The position numbers and the translations under genes were made by a program. A model generated the notes under the pieces. The model did not search any database, was not told where the DNA came from, and saw nothing but the letters and a program-made list of their open reading frames with translations. A stretch of 51,806 bases of DNA from Chlamydiota bacterium (lineage in GTDB: Bacteria; Chlamydiota; Chlamydiia; Chlamydiales; Parachlamydiaceae), in the NCBI GenBank assembly GCA_013286075.1, contig JABDGJ010000004.1, positions 1-51,806 on the forward strand, written 5' to 3'. Positions 27,053 to 35,800 of the stretch are shown here, one piece after another. How positions within the stretch are numbered: position 1 is the stretch's first letter; each line of letters starts with the position of its first letter.

Positions 27053-27478
27053 ATGACCGAAAATACCATAGAAGAAAAAAAATCAGCTGTTTCTATTACT
27101 GAGGCAGCAAAGATTAATAATGTGACAAGACAAGCCATCTATGTCGCTATCAAATTGAATAAATTAAAAGCAACTAAAGAGACCACCCGTTGGACGATTA
27201 GTTTACAGGATTTAGAAGACTACAAGGCACAAAAATACTCTCGTTTAAAGTCGGTATACCAAGGGGAGTTGCTATTTGATAATGAAAAAGGATTTTTTTC
27301 TGTGAATCAAGTAGCAAAGATGCTCAATGTTCCTGCTCAAAAAATCTACTATGCAACGAGAATTGGAGCATTAAAGGCGCATCGAAAAGGGGCTGCTTGG
27401 ATCATTCACACAAATGACTTAAAAGAGTACCAAGAGAAGCATCTTGCTAAAAAAACTAGAGAGCAACAGGTTGGCTAA
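27053..27478 (+). CDS. euo: Euo-like developmental transcriptional repressor (two excisionase-type HTH domains)
   Basis: 141 residues consisting of two tandem MerR/excisionase-type winged-helix units: SITEAAKINNVTRQAIYVAIKLNKLKA (about 14-40) and FSVNQVAKMLNVPAQKIYYATRIGALKA (about 82-109), each followed by a Trp-containing wing and a DLxxY helix. This duplicated layout, the linker GELLFDN and the position between gltX/tsp and recJ match chlamydial Euo (C. trachomatis CT446 from memory), the early-expressed repressor of late genes that delays conversion of replicating cells to infectious bodies. It is shorter than the ~180 residues I recall for Chlamydia Euo, lacking a C-terminal tail. Identity rests on domain layout and synteny, not a search. 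Confidence 0.78.
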   Translation: MTENTIEEKKSAVSITEAAKINNVTRQAIYVAIKLNKLKATKETTRWTISLQDLEDYKAQKYSRLKSVYQGELLFDNEKGFFSVNQVAKMLNVPAQKIYYATRIGALKAHRKGAAWIIHTNDLKEYQEKHLAKKTREQQVG

Positions 27479-27483
27479 TTTTA

Positions 27484-27539
27484 AAGGACATCAAGGACAT
27501 TCAAAGGGACATTCATTATGTCTCTGTCCTGGTGTCCTT
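27484..27539. terminator. Long hairpin between convergent genes, probable bidirectional terminator
   Basis: AAGGACATCAAGGACA at the left pairs imperfectly with TGTCCTGGTGTCCTT at the right, with an inner GGGACAT/ATGTCTC stem. It fills the space between the euo homologue and the convergent gene ending at 27546. The repeated GGACAT units resemble dispersed intergenic repeats rather than a classical T-tailed terminator. Confidence 0.5.
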
Positions 27540-27545
27540 GCCTTT

Positions 27546-28034
27546 CTATTTGTGGTTGTATATATTCCAAATCGATCGAGCGATTCCCCCAAATAATGGA
27601 ATAGTTCGGATCGCTCCAATTCCTACAAAAGTAATATGCTCGACAGCATCCTTTTTTGCTTTCATGTACTCGACGTATATGCGGTCTTGAAAACGGAGAG
27701 CAATAACTGCTTGTTGATATTCTCGAAAAACCGGTTTGCCAATTTGGTCGAGTATACTTTTATTTTTATTCCGACTCTCCAACGTTGTTGTAATTGTTCT
27801 CCCATTCCATAGAAATGGTTCATATCTTACGCAAAATGTATTTTTATATGTTTCATACTTTTCTTTGTAATTAAGATAGGCAGATGTAGGAACGTAATTG
27901 ATTAGAAAAAGAGGACTGAAAACCAATTTTACAGCATCCCAAACGAGTTTACACCCATTTGATGCTATTGTGCAGGGGCCTATTACAATCCCCAATGGTA
28001 TACACCAATTATCAACGGTTTTTGTTGAGATCAT
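27546..28034 (-). CDS. Unknown protein, tandem paralogue A
   Basis: 162 residues, no family recognised. The N-terminus VDNWCIPLGIVIGPCTIASNGCKLVWDAVKL is hydrophobic with three cysteines (may insert in a membrane), the middle is polar, and the C-terminus carries HITFVGIGAIRTIPLFGGIARSIWN, a Gly-rich hydrophobic segment. It is clearly homologous to the adjacent gene at 28168, especially in both terminal regions, with about 75 nearly identical bases at the 3' end. Pairs of proteins with a short Cys-rich hydrophobic head and a Gly-rich hydrophobic tail are common lineage-specific families in environmental chlamydiae. Membrane or secreted location is inference. Confidence 0.75.
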   Translation of the reverse strand: MISTKTVDNWCIPLGIVIGPCTIASNGCKLVWDAVKLVFSPLFLINYVPTSAYLNYKEKYETYKNTFCVRYEPFLWNGRTITTTLESRNKNKSILDQIGKPVFREYQQAVIALRFQDRIYVEYMKAKKDAVEHITFVGIGAIRTIPLFGGIARSIWNIYNHK

Positions 28035-28129
28035 TGTAAACCTTTATTGTGTTATAAAAATTATAATTAAGAAGCTTATTTTATCAAAAATATGAATTCT
28101 AGACAATAAACATTCCGTTTTAAAGGCAA

Positions 28130-28162
28130 ACGCAGAGGCGGAGAGACACGGAGACGCAGAGA
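28130..28162. repeat. AACGCAGAGGCGGAGAG-type intergenic repeat, copy 2
   Basis: AACGCAGAGGCGGAGAG followed by ACACGGAGACGCAGAG sits between the two paralogues. It matches the copy at 9099-9134 and, in reverse complement, the end of the palindrome at 37604-37663. Similar sequences are well known as low-complexity intergenic repeats in unrelated environmental bacteria. Confidence 0.6.
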
Positions 28163-28167
28163 AATTT

Positions 28168-28725
28168 TTATTTACATAAAAACCTCTCCGTACTAAATAT
28201 CGAACGTCCTAGATCTTTTTTAAAATTTTTTCTCTTCTTATTCCAGATCGATCGAGCGATTCCCCCAAATAATGGAATAGTTCGGATCGCTCCAATTCCT
28301 ATAAAAGTAATATGTTCGGCAGCATCTTTTTTTTCCTGCTCAAACGCAAAGTATATTCGATCTCTAAAAGAGAGGGCTCGATGAGCTTTTCGGTAAGCCT
28401 CAAAAGTCGGGGTTCCAATTGGCCGGAATATTTCCTGATTTTCTTCCTTCCGACTCCCGAATTTTGTTGTAATTGTATTTATGTCCCCCCATAGAGGTGG
28501 TGCATATCTTATGGAATAGACGCAGCTATATAGCTCATAGTGTCCTCTGAAGTTATAATAGGGTTGTGTAGGAGTGTAATTGACCAATAAAAGAGCATGG
28601 AAACTCAATTTTACAACATCCCAGACGAGTTTACACCCATTTGACATTACTGTGCATGGACCTATTACAACTCCAAATGGTATACACCAATTATCAACGG
28701 CTTGAGTTGTGATCTTTATAAACAT
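28168..28725 (-). CDS. Unknown protein, tandem paralogue B
   Basis: 185 residues, sister of the gene at 27546. Shared blocks are AVDNWCIP(F)GVVIGPCT, SNGCKLVWD, VNYTPT, NTITTK, FRDRIY, KKDAAEHITFIGIGAIRTIPLFGGIARSIWN. It has an extra basic C-terminal tail of about 22 residues (KKRKNFKKDLGRS...) whose coding bases run up to the intergenic repeat, suggesting that the original stop codon was lost when the repeat or duplication junction was placed there. Function unknown; same reasoning on location as for the sister gene. Confidence 0.75.
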   Translation of the reverse strand: MFIKITTQAVDNWCIPFGVVIGPCTVMSNGCKLVWDVVKLSFHALLLVNYTPTQPYYNFRGHYELYSCVYSIRYAPPLWGDINTITTKFGSRKEENQEIFRPIGTPTFEAYRKAHRALSFRDRIYFAFEQEKKDAAEHITFIGIGAIRTIPLFGGIARSIWNKKRKNFKKDLGRSIFSTERFLCK

Positions 28726-28836
28726 TTATTGCCTTTATAAAAAATTTGTCACAAATTACTTAATAAAAGTATTTTACCAAGAATATGAATTAGGAACAAT
28801 AAGCATTCGCGTCTAATTTCTTAGCAATTATAAAAA

Positions 28837-30636
28837 TTATTGAATAGATCGCTCACCCAAGCTTTCGGCTTGGATGTGATTCGGTTGCTGCTCGGAAGAA
28901 AGGGGAGGGCCTTCGGCAAGAATCTGATATCCTCGAATGATTAATTGTATGCTTGATTTGATTTGAGGTGTAAATGCGACTCGGAGTTTGAGATGTTTTT
29001 TTCGCAATTTTGCATTATGAGCGGCTTTTCCAAGAGCGATCCCTTCCAAAATTCGATCGTCTTGTTCTAGGTAAAGTTTTAAATGAGTTTTTCCCACAAT
29101 TTTTGGCGGCCAAGTTTGCCATGCATCACAATACAAAATAGGTTGTGGATTTTCATTTCCGTAGGGTTCCAATAATTTAAGCGATTCCATAAAGTCAAAT
29201 GTAATGTCGCTGAATGTAATTTCGGCATCTAAATGAAGTTTATTCATAATATCGACATCTTTTAAATATTGATTAGCGATATCGATAAAACGGCTTTTAA
29301 AGGCATCAATGTTCTCTTCTCTTATCGTTAGCCCTGCTGCAAAGTCATGTCCTCCAAAATTAATTAATAAATCAGAACATTCTTTAAGCGTTGGTAAGAG
29401 AGGGAATTCGGGGATAGAGCGAATCGATCCCTTTCCAACCCCTTTGTCAATCGCAATCATTACAGTAGGTCTATTGTATTGTTTAGAAATTCGGGTGGAA
29501 ATAATGGCGATTACACCAGGATGCCACTTATCAGATACCATGACGATGGCTTTATTGTTCATAATCTCTGGATTAACCTGGATTGTAGAATCCACATCTA
29601 AAGACATCGTTCTTTCAATTTTTTGTCTCTCAATATTATTTAAGTCGAGTTCAATCGCCATTTTTTCGGCCACATCCGCATTTTTCACTAATAGCATTTG
29701 AACCCCTTTTCGTGGGTCATCAATTCTTCCTAAACTATTTAGGCGAGGGGCGATTTTTGATGCGATCATGAAAGTAGAGAGATCATTGAGATCAGCGTCG
29801 CATATGGAAAAAAGTTTAGCTAAACCTATTCTTTTCCCTTTTCGCAGTTGTTTTAAGCCGTATCGCACTAAAATTCGGTTTTCTGTATCTAGCAACGAGC
29901 CCATATCGGAAATGGTCCCTAAAGCAACTAAATCTAAATATCTTTTGAGATCAATTTTTTTAGGGGCAATTTTCCCTTCTGCTGTCAATTGATTGGTTAT
30001 GGCATGAGCCAACTTAAAAGCAACTCCTACCCCGGTAAGATCGCGATTTGGATAAGTGTTGCCCATTAATTTCGGGTTGAGTGTAGCAACGCAATGGGGA
30101 ATTTTATCTGTTGGTTCGTGGTGATCTGTAATAATAACATCGACATTTTTTTCTGCTACCTTGGCAATTTCCGCAGCGGCTGTGATGCCACAATCGACTG
30201 TAATAAGAAGTTTACATTCATTGATTAGAGCATATTCCAAGGCTTCCACAATTAAGCTTTGACGAAGGGTTCCTCGATTCGAGACATAGAAGAATACATT
30301 TGCTCCCACATCTTGTAAAAATTCTGTTAAAAGGGTTGTGCCTGTCATCCCATCGACGTCATTATCACCATAAATTAAAATATTTTCTTTGTCTTGAATG
30401 GCTTTACATACGCGATTGACGGCTTGGGGCATTTCAACAATGAGAAAGGGATCGTGGAGCTCGGGAAGTTTTGCATATAAGTAATCGTGAATTTCCTGAA
30501 AAGATCGAAATCCTCTGGAAATTAAGATTTGCGCGATCACTGGATGAATTTTGAACTCTTTAACGATATTTTTTTTTAATTCATCGTTAGTGGCAGGAGA
30601 AACCCAAATAGGTTCACCTACTTCATGTGGATTCAT
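28837..30636 (-). CDS. recJ: Single-stranded-DNA-specific 5'-3' exonuclease RecJ
   Basis: 599 residues, normal for RecJ, which resects 5' strands in RecF-pathway recombination and in mismatch and base-excision repair. The DHH phosphoesterase motifs are LIYGDNDVDGMTG (D91, D93, D95), ITVDCGI and ITDHHEP; the DHHA1 part has LINFGGHDFAAGLTI. The usual tyrosine in DYDVDG is asparagine here (DNDVDG), unlikely to affect metal binding. It is divergent from the Npt1-like gene. In Chlamydia recJ lies between euo and secDF, the same neighbourhood as here. Confidence 0.96.
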   Translation of the reverse strand: MNPHEVGEPIWVSPATNDELKKNIVKEFKIHPVIAQILISRGFRSFQEIHDYLYAKLPELHDPFLIVEMPQAVNRVCKAIQDKENILIYGDNDVDGMTGTTLLTEFLQDVGANVFFYVSNRGTLRQSLIVEALEYALINECKLLITVDCGITAAAEIAKVAEKNVDVIITDHHEPTDKIPHCVATLNPKLMGNTYPNRDLTGVGVAFKLAHAITNQLTAEGKIAPKKIDLKRYLDLVALGTISDMGSLLDTENRILVRYGLKQLRKGKRIGLAKLFSICDADLNDLSTFMIASKIAPRLNSLGRIDDPRKGVQMLLVKNADVAEKMAIELDLNNIERQKIERTMSLDVDSTIQVNPEIMNNKAIVMVSDKWHPGVIAIISTRISKQYNRPTVMIAIDKGVGKGSIRSIPEFPLLPTLKECSDLLINFGGHDFAAGLTIREENIDAFKSRFIDIANQYLKDVDIMNKLHLDAEITFSDITFDFMESLKLLEPYGNENPQPILYCDAWQTWPPKIVGKTHLKLYLEQDDRILEGIALGKAAHNAKLRKKHLKLRVAFTPQIKSSIQLIIRGYQILAEGPPLSSEQQPNHIQAESLGERSIQ

Positions 30637-30918
30637 GAATTGTTTGCTCCGTATATCTAGAATACTTACTTCGTGTACTACCAGACCGAAGCTGAATCTC
30701 TATAGTTTGTTTAAACAGCCATTGTATCTGTTGGCTTTCTAAAGTCAAGTCAAATTAAGAGAGAGTTGACAATCTGTAAAATAAAATTATTTTTTATATT
30801 TACACCTTCTTATACACCAGTTTTTTCTCTTGCTTTTTAGTGGTAACTCATTAATAATGGAGATTTATAAATTGTTTTTTTCACAAGTTTTTTCAAACGC
30901 ACATACTGAGGTTTTTAT

Positions 30919-32448
30919 ATGTCGCAAGCGCAAGCTACCACACAAGGGTTTGGTAAGTGGAGGTCTTTTTTATGGCCCGTATATGGATACGAGCTTAAAA
31001 AATTACTCCCCATGTTTTTTATGTTCTTTTGCATTTCATTTAATTACACAATCTTAAGAGATACCAAAGACACTCTTGTTGTAACAGCAGCTGGAGCCGA
31101 AGCAATTCCTTTCTTAAAGTCATTTGGAGTTGTTCCTGCAGCTATTCTTTTCATGGTGATTTATGCAAAGCTCAGCAACGTCTTGAGTAAGGAAAACTTA
31201 TTTTACGTTACTCTAGTTCCTTTTGTTCTTTTTTTTGGATTGTTTGCTTTTGTTTTCTATCCCGCTAGAGAGAGTTTAATGCCTACAGCTTCCGCTGAAG
31301 TTCTTCGCTCTTATTTACCTGCTGGATGGAGTGGATTAGCGGCAGCCTATCACAATTGGATGTACTCTATTTTTTATATCGCAGCAGAGTTATGGGGAAG
31401 CGTTGTTCTTTCTCTTTTGTTTTGGGGCTTTGCTAATCAAATTACAAAAGTCGTAGAAGCGAAACGTTTTTATAGTTTATTCGGCTTGGGAGCTAATTTG
31501 GCATTGCTCGTATCTGGCCCGGCTATTGTTTTTGTATCAGATATTCGAAAACACTTACCCGCAGATGTAGATGCATGGCAAATTTCTTTGAATTATCTTA
31601 TGGGAATGGTTGTCGTTGCAGGAATTTTAGTAATGGCGACCTATTGGTGGATTCAACGAAATGTACTGACAGATACTCGCTTTTACGATCCTAATCAGGA
31701 AAAAGCACCAAGCAAAAAGAAAAAAACAAAAATGTCATTAGGTGACAGTTTTAAATTTATTTTTACATCTAAATATATTTTGTGCCTCGCCATTCTTGTC
31801 ATTACCTACGGCATTTCCATTAACTTAGTTGAAGTTACATGGAAGAGCCAATTGAAGTTACAATATCCAAATTACAACGACTATAGCACATTCATGGGCT
31901 ATTTTTCCGCTGTAACCGGATTTGTAACAGTTTTAATGATGTTGTTTGTAGGAGGGAATGTGATTCGGAGAAAGGGATGGGGTTTTGCAGCTGGAATTAC
32001 TCCTATTGTCTTATTAATTACTGGAATCGGATTCTTTGGATTCGTCATTTTTAGGGATAATTTATCCGGATTTATTGCATCGATTGGAACAACACCCCTA
32101 TTTTTAGCTGTCTTATTTGGCGCGATTCAAAATATCATGAGTAAATCAGCAAAGTATTCCTTGTTTGATCCAACAAAAGAAATGGCCTATATTCCTTTAG
32201 ATGAAGAATCAAAAGTAAAAGGAAAGGCAGCTGTTGACGTCGTTGGCGCTCGATTAGGAAAATCAGGTGGTTCCATCATTCAAATGGGATTGCTTACCTT
32301 AGGAAGCTTAGCATCGATTACTCCTTATATTGGTGGAATTTTAATTCTCGTTATTATTGCTTGGATTTTTGCTGTTCGCTCTCTTAGCCGACAGTTTCAC
32401 CAAGCAAGCGCAGAAGCTGCAGAAAAAACTATTCCAGCAGTCTCTTAG
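30919..32448 (+). CDS. npt1: NTT-family ATP/ADP translocase, Npt1-like
   Basis: 509 residues with about 11-12 helices. Its N-terminal LWPVYGYELKKLLPMFFMFFCISFNYTILRDTKDTLVV, AAGAEAIPFLKSFGVVPAAILFMVIYAKLSNVLSKENLFY, and KAKxxKGKAAVDVVGARLGKSGGS-type loop match what I remember of chlamydial Npt1/NTT1, the antiporter that brings in host ATP for ADP. The FNY/AEAIPF signature distinguishes it from the FDY/AEVIPF pair at 19134 and 20909. GAGG upstream at about 30908 is a plausible ribosome-binding site. A strong intrinsic terminator follows. Energy parasitism is the inferred role; the exact substrate needs phylogeny or transport data. Confidence 0.9.
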   Translation: MSQAQATTQGFGKWRSFLWPVYGYELKKLLPMFFMFFCISFNYTILRDTKDTLVVTAAGAEAIPFLKSFGVVPAAILFMVIYAKLSNVLSKENLFYVTLVPFVLFFGLFAFVFYPARESLMPTASAEVLRSYLPAGWSGLAAAYHNWMYSIFYIAAELWGSVVLSLLFWGFANQITKVVEAKRFYSLFGLGANLALLVSGPAIVFVSDIRKHLPADVDAWQISLNYLMGMVVVAGILVMATYWWIQRNVLTDTRFYDPNQEKAPSKKKKTKMSLGDSFKFIFTSKYILCLAILVITYGISINLVEVTWKSQLKLQYPNYNDYSTFMGYFSAVTGFVTVLMMLFVGGNVIRRKGWGFAAGITPIVLLITGIGFFGFVIFRDNLSGFIASIGTTPLFLAVLFGAIQNIMSKSAKYSLFDPTKEMAYIPLDEESKVKGKAAVDVVGARLGKSGGSIIQMGLLTLGSLASITPYIGGILILVIIAWIFAVRSLSRQFHQASAEAAEKTIPAVS

Positions 32449-32465
32449 CCTATTTATCGCATATA

Positions 32466-32499
32466 AAGCCCAATTCCTCAAAGAATTGGGCTTTTTTAT
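32466..32499 (+). terminator. Rho-independent terminator of Npt1-like gene
   Basis: AAGCCCAATTC-CTCAAA-GAATTGGGCTT followed by TTTTATT: a 9-10 base GC-capped stem and T tract, 17 bases after the stop codon. Textbook intrinsic terminator. Confidence 0.88.
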
Positions 32500-32517
32500 T
32501 ACCTGTTATTTATCCTC

Positions 32518-32742
32518 CACATCTTGCATACAACCCGTGCCCTTGCCCTTGCCCGAAAAAGTTGGTATGACCAACTCACATAGGTAACAAAAAGGAAACC
32601 CACATAGGTTACAGAAAGGAAAGTCACATACCAAAGGACAAGAACTGTTGATTAGCATCGTGTTTATGCTGGTGAAAATAGCTCAAAAGCAACAACAACA
32701 AAAGGCAAGGGCACGGGCAAGGGTTGTATGCAAGAGGTCTAT
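32518..32742. mobile_element. MITE-like palindromic element 1 (upstream of secDF)
   Basis: The left end ATCTTGCATACAACCCGTGC and right end GGGTTGTATGCAAGAGGTCT are inverted copies; the outer left AGACCTC is degenerate. Inside the ends lie GTGCCC/GGGCAC-rich arms that would form a long GC-rich hairpin in an otherwise AT-rich region, then at least two direct copies of a CACATAGGTAACA...AAGGAAA unit (about 23 bases). The same ends and internal unit occur at 37470 and 46525. No transposase is encoded. Confidence 0.75.
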
Positions 32743-32851
32743 TGTTCCTATATCGAGGTGATTTCCAATTTTGAAAACACTTCTGTATAGACAGAATGAA
32801 GAATCTTTTGCTATACTCCCACCTTATCAATTTACTAAGGAATCTAGAGCT

Positions 32852-35800
32852 ATGGAAAAGCAAAAGCGTTGGCAGTTCATTTTGATTATAGCCGTCTTAG
32901 TTCTTACACTCTACAATATTTTGCCAACGATTTTTTACTACTCCAAGCCTCTTTCCTCTCCGGTTGATGCTGGACGGGCACAAAACATTGCTTCACAAGC
33001 AATTGAAAGGGTGAATGACTTAGAAAATGAAGCAAAAGAATGGATTATTTCTTTTTCTCGTTTGTTGGGGATAAAGCCAACATCTATTCAATTTGTTCCG
33101 ACAAATCCAGGCATTATCCAAGTGTCATTTAAAAATGAGCAAGAGGCTTCTTTATTTAACCGCTTCTTACCTCAAGCAGGGGCTCTTATTCCTTTTGCTC
33201 CAGCTCAGCTTGGCTCTAGTGCAGGTACTTTTTCGAATCATTCAACTGATGTTTTTGTACAGCGCAATGTTTCTTTTCGATTGAATAAAAATGAAATGGA
33301 GCAACTTTTTCAGTTTACTTCAAAATATGATCAAGAAGGAAATATTGCTCCTTTCTACAAACAAATTGTGAATGATCGAATCGCGCAGCTGGCGGTTGCC
33401 ATTGCAGGCCCAAGTAAGCAGGCATTAGAAGTATTTTCCATTGTGAGTCATCCACAAGAAAATCGATATGATGAGAGTGCGATCAGTTTGGCAAAAGAAA
33501 TTGTCGATATGGAAGCTATTTTTGGAAAAAATACTCCTATTACGAAAAGGTATTTTGCTGGTTTTTCTCAATATTCATCCAAGGAAAGAACCTCTTTACC
33601 GAAAAAATTTCTAGCCCGTTTAAAAAAGATTCTTTCTTCCACAAAACAACGAAAGGAAACTTTCGATGAACAACAGGAAGGAAATCTAGAAACTGGAATG
33701 AAGAATGAAGAATATGCAGTAGTAGCGAGTCATCTCCAAACCTTGACCGCGGCTATTCAAATTCTTGAAAAAAATATGGCCGAATTCCAAACAGGAAAGG
33801 AACCTCTATCTGTAGCGGGTGTGTATGATCGACTCGAAAAGGAAAAAGAAAGTCAGTTGATTCAAGATGTAAATCTAATCGATTTTCATCCATTTATTAA
33901 AAGCTTAACTGTCAATTGGGATAGTGGTGAAGTAGCACTCAATTTTTATCCAGATGTGCAGCTTCTTCGTTCAAAGGAAGGAAGATCAGAAAACGAAGCC
34001 TATGTCAAAGATAAAACAAATCAATTTGTAATCAATGACATTGCCTATCTTGCCCGTTTAACAGATGAAAATTTTCAGCCAATGGATGATACATTTGCAA
34101 TTAAATTTGATCAATTGACGAATAGCCAGAGTTATTTGGCCTTGCGTTTGGATTACTTAGCAGAAAAGCGAGCGCAACAAGTAATCGACCAATTATTCCT
34201 TTCATGGACTCCAAGGCAATCCGACTTATTGCGTGAAGTTTATCCTATCCGTTCCTATAAAGATTTTAAAATCGAAACGCCCGAAGAGCAAAAACTGGGC
34301 TTGGTTATCTACGCCCCCGTTATGCATCCAACAGATGGGTTGCAAGGTTTCCAAAATCATTCTATTTATGTGATTGCAAGAGGATTGGATGACATCATCC
34401 AAAAATATAAGAAATCTTCTGAATCGGATCAAAATCTCGAATCGGAGCAAACGCAATGGCTACAACAAGATATTGAGCAGCTACAGAAAATAGTAAGCCA
34501 AATGGATTTTATTGGATATCCCGCCGCTTCTTTTGATTTTCCCAAGGAATTTAGTAAAGACTATATCTTCGAACTGAATGATTATTATAGTTTTTTATTA
34601 AAAGCTACGAGAGAAGATTTTTCTGTGAAGGGAAATAAACGATATGCAGTACTTGATTTTTCAGATGTTGAACAAAGAATTCTTACGGATAATAAAATTG
34701 AAGATCGGATCCAAGAAGACTTATTAAAATGGAATGATGCCTACCAAGCTGCTCAAGTAGATCTCAACGTCACAAGTCGATATACAGTTCCTCCTCCAAC
34801 AAAAAATGTATATTGGCAAAATTTTATCATCAGCGCAAAAAAGTATTTTTCTGGAGATGAGCGAAAAATCTTAAAATGGGGATTGGATCTTTCTGGAGGA
34901 AAAACAGTTCGCATTGGCTTATTGGATCAAAATCGCCGTCCTGTAAAAGATCCGGAAGATTTGAAACAAGCCGTCAATGAGCTATACAATCGAGTGAACA
35001 AAATGGGGGTAGCTGAAAGAACAATCCGAATTGAGAATTCCACTATTGTTCTTGATTTTCCAGGTTCACAAAATCTTTCTGCCTCTGATTTAGTGAAAGC
35101 ATCTGCCATGTATTTTCATATTGTGAATGAAAAATTTGGACGGAATCCTAATCTTCAATCTACTGTGCAACAATTTTTACAAGATGTTTGGAATGAAGCG
35201 GTAGTTACTAATCGAAAAGATATTAATTCGATCAATGAAATTGCTTGGCAACATTTGGGAGGAGACATCCTTACCCCAGAAACTTTTCTTCCAAAAAGTG
35301 ATCATGCAAAATTACTATTTGAGAACGGGTTGCGATTAGCTAATCCTCAAGAAAGAGCCGCTAGTTCAAATTTTGACGACTCTTTATCTATGATTACCAT
35401 GCTGCGAGGAAGTGATCCAGCTGAATGGGACAATCAAACGCATCCTTTGTTGATTGTTTTTCATAACTATGCCCTAGAAGGTTCAAATTTAGAAAATATT
35501 CATGCAGGATACGACGCTTCTCAGGGAAATATTCTGACATTTGGAGTAAAAAAATCCTATGAAGGAAACCAACCGAAAGGAAGTGGAAGTCCTCGAGATG
35601 ATTTTTATGCATGGACACTCCAATTTGCTGAAGATCGCATTGCAGGAACCCCAAAAGAAGTTTATTCGCAAGGGAAAGGGTGGCGAATGACTGTAATTCT
35701 CAATGAAAGTGTAATTACTTCACCCACATTGAATGCGGCTCTCCGAGATGGAGGAACCATTAGTGGTCGTTTTTCACAAAGAGAGGCAAATCAACTCGCG

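Noticed and set aside
30766..30800. TTGACA at 30766 as promoter for the Npt1-like gene
   Set aside because: No acceptable -10 hexamer at 16-18 bases; the only TATA-like sequence lies about 23 bases away.
32771..32851. TTG-initiated extension of secDF
   Set aside because: No ribosome-binding site, hydrophilic prefix before the first helix, and the ATG at 32852 has AAGGA at proper distance.
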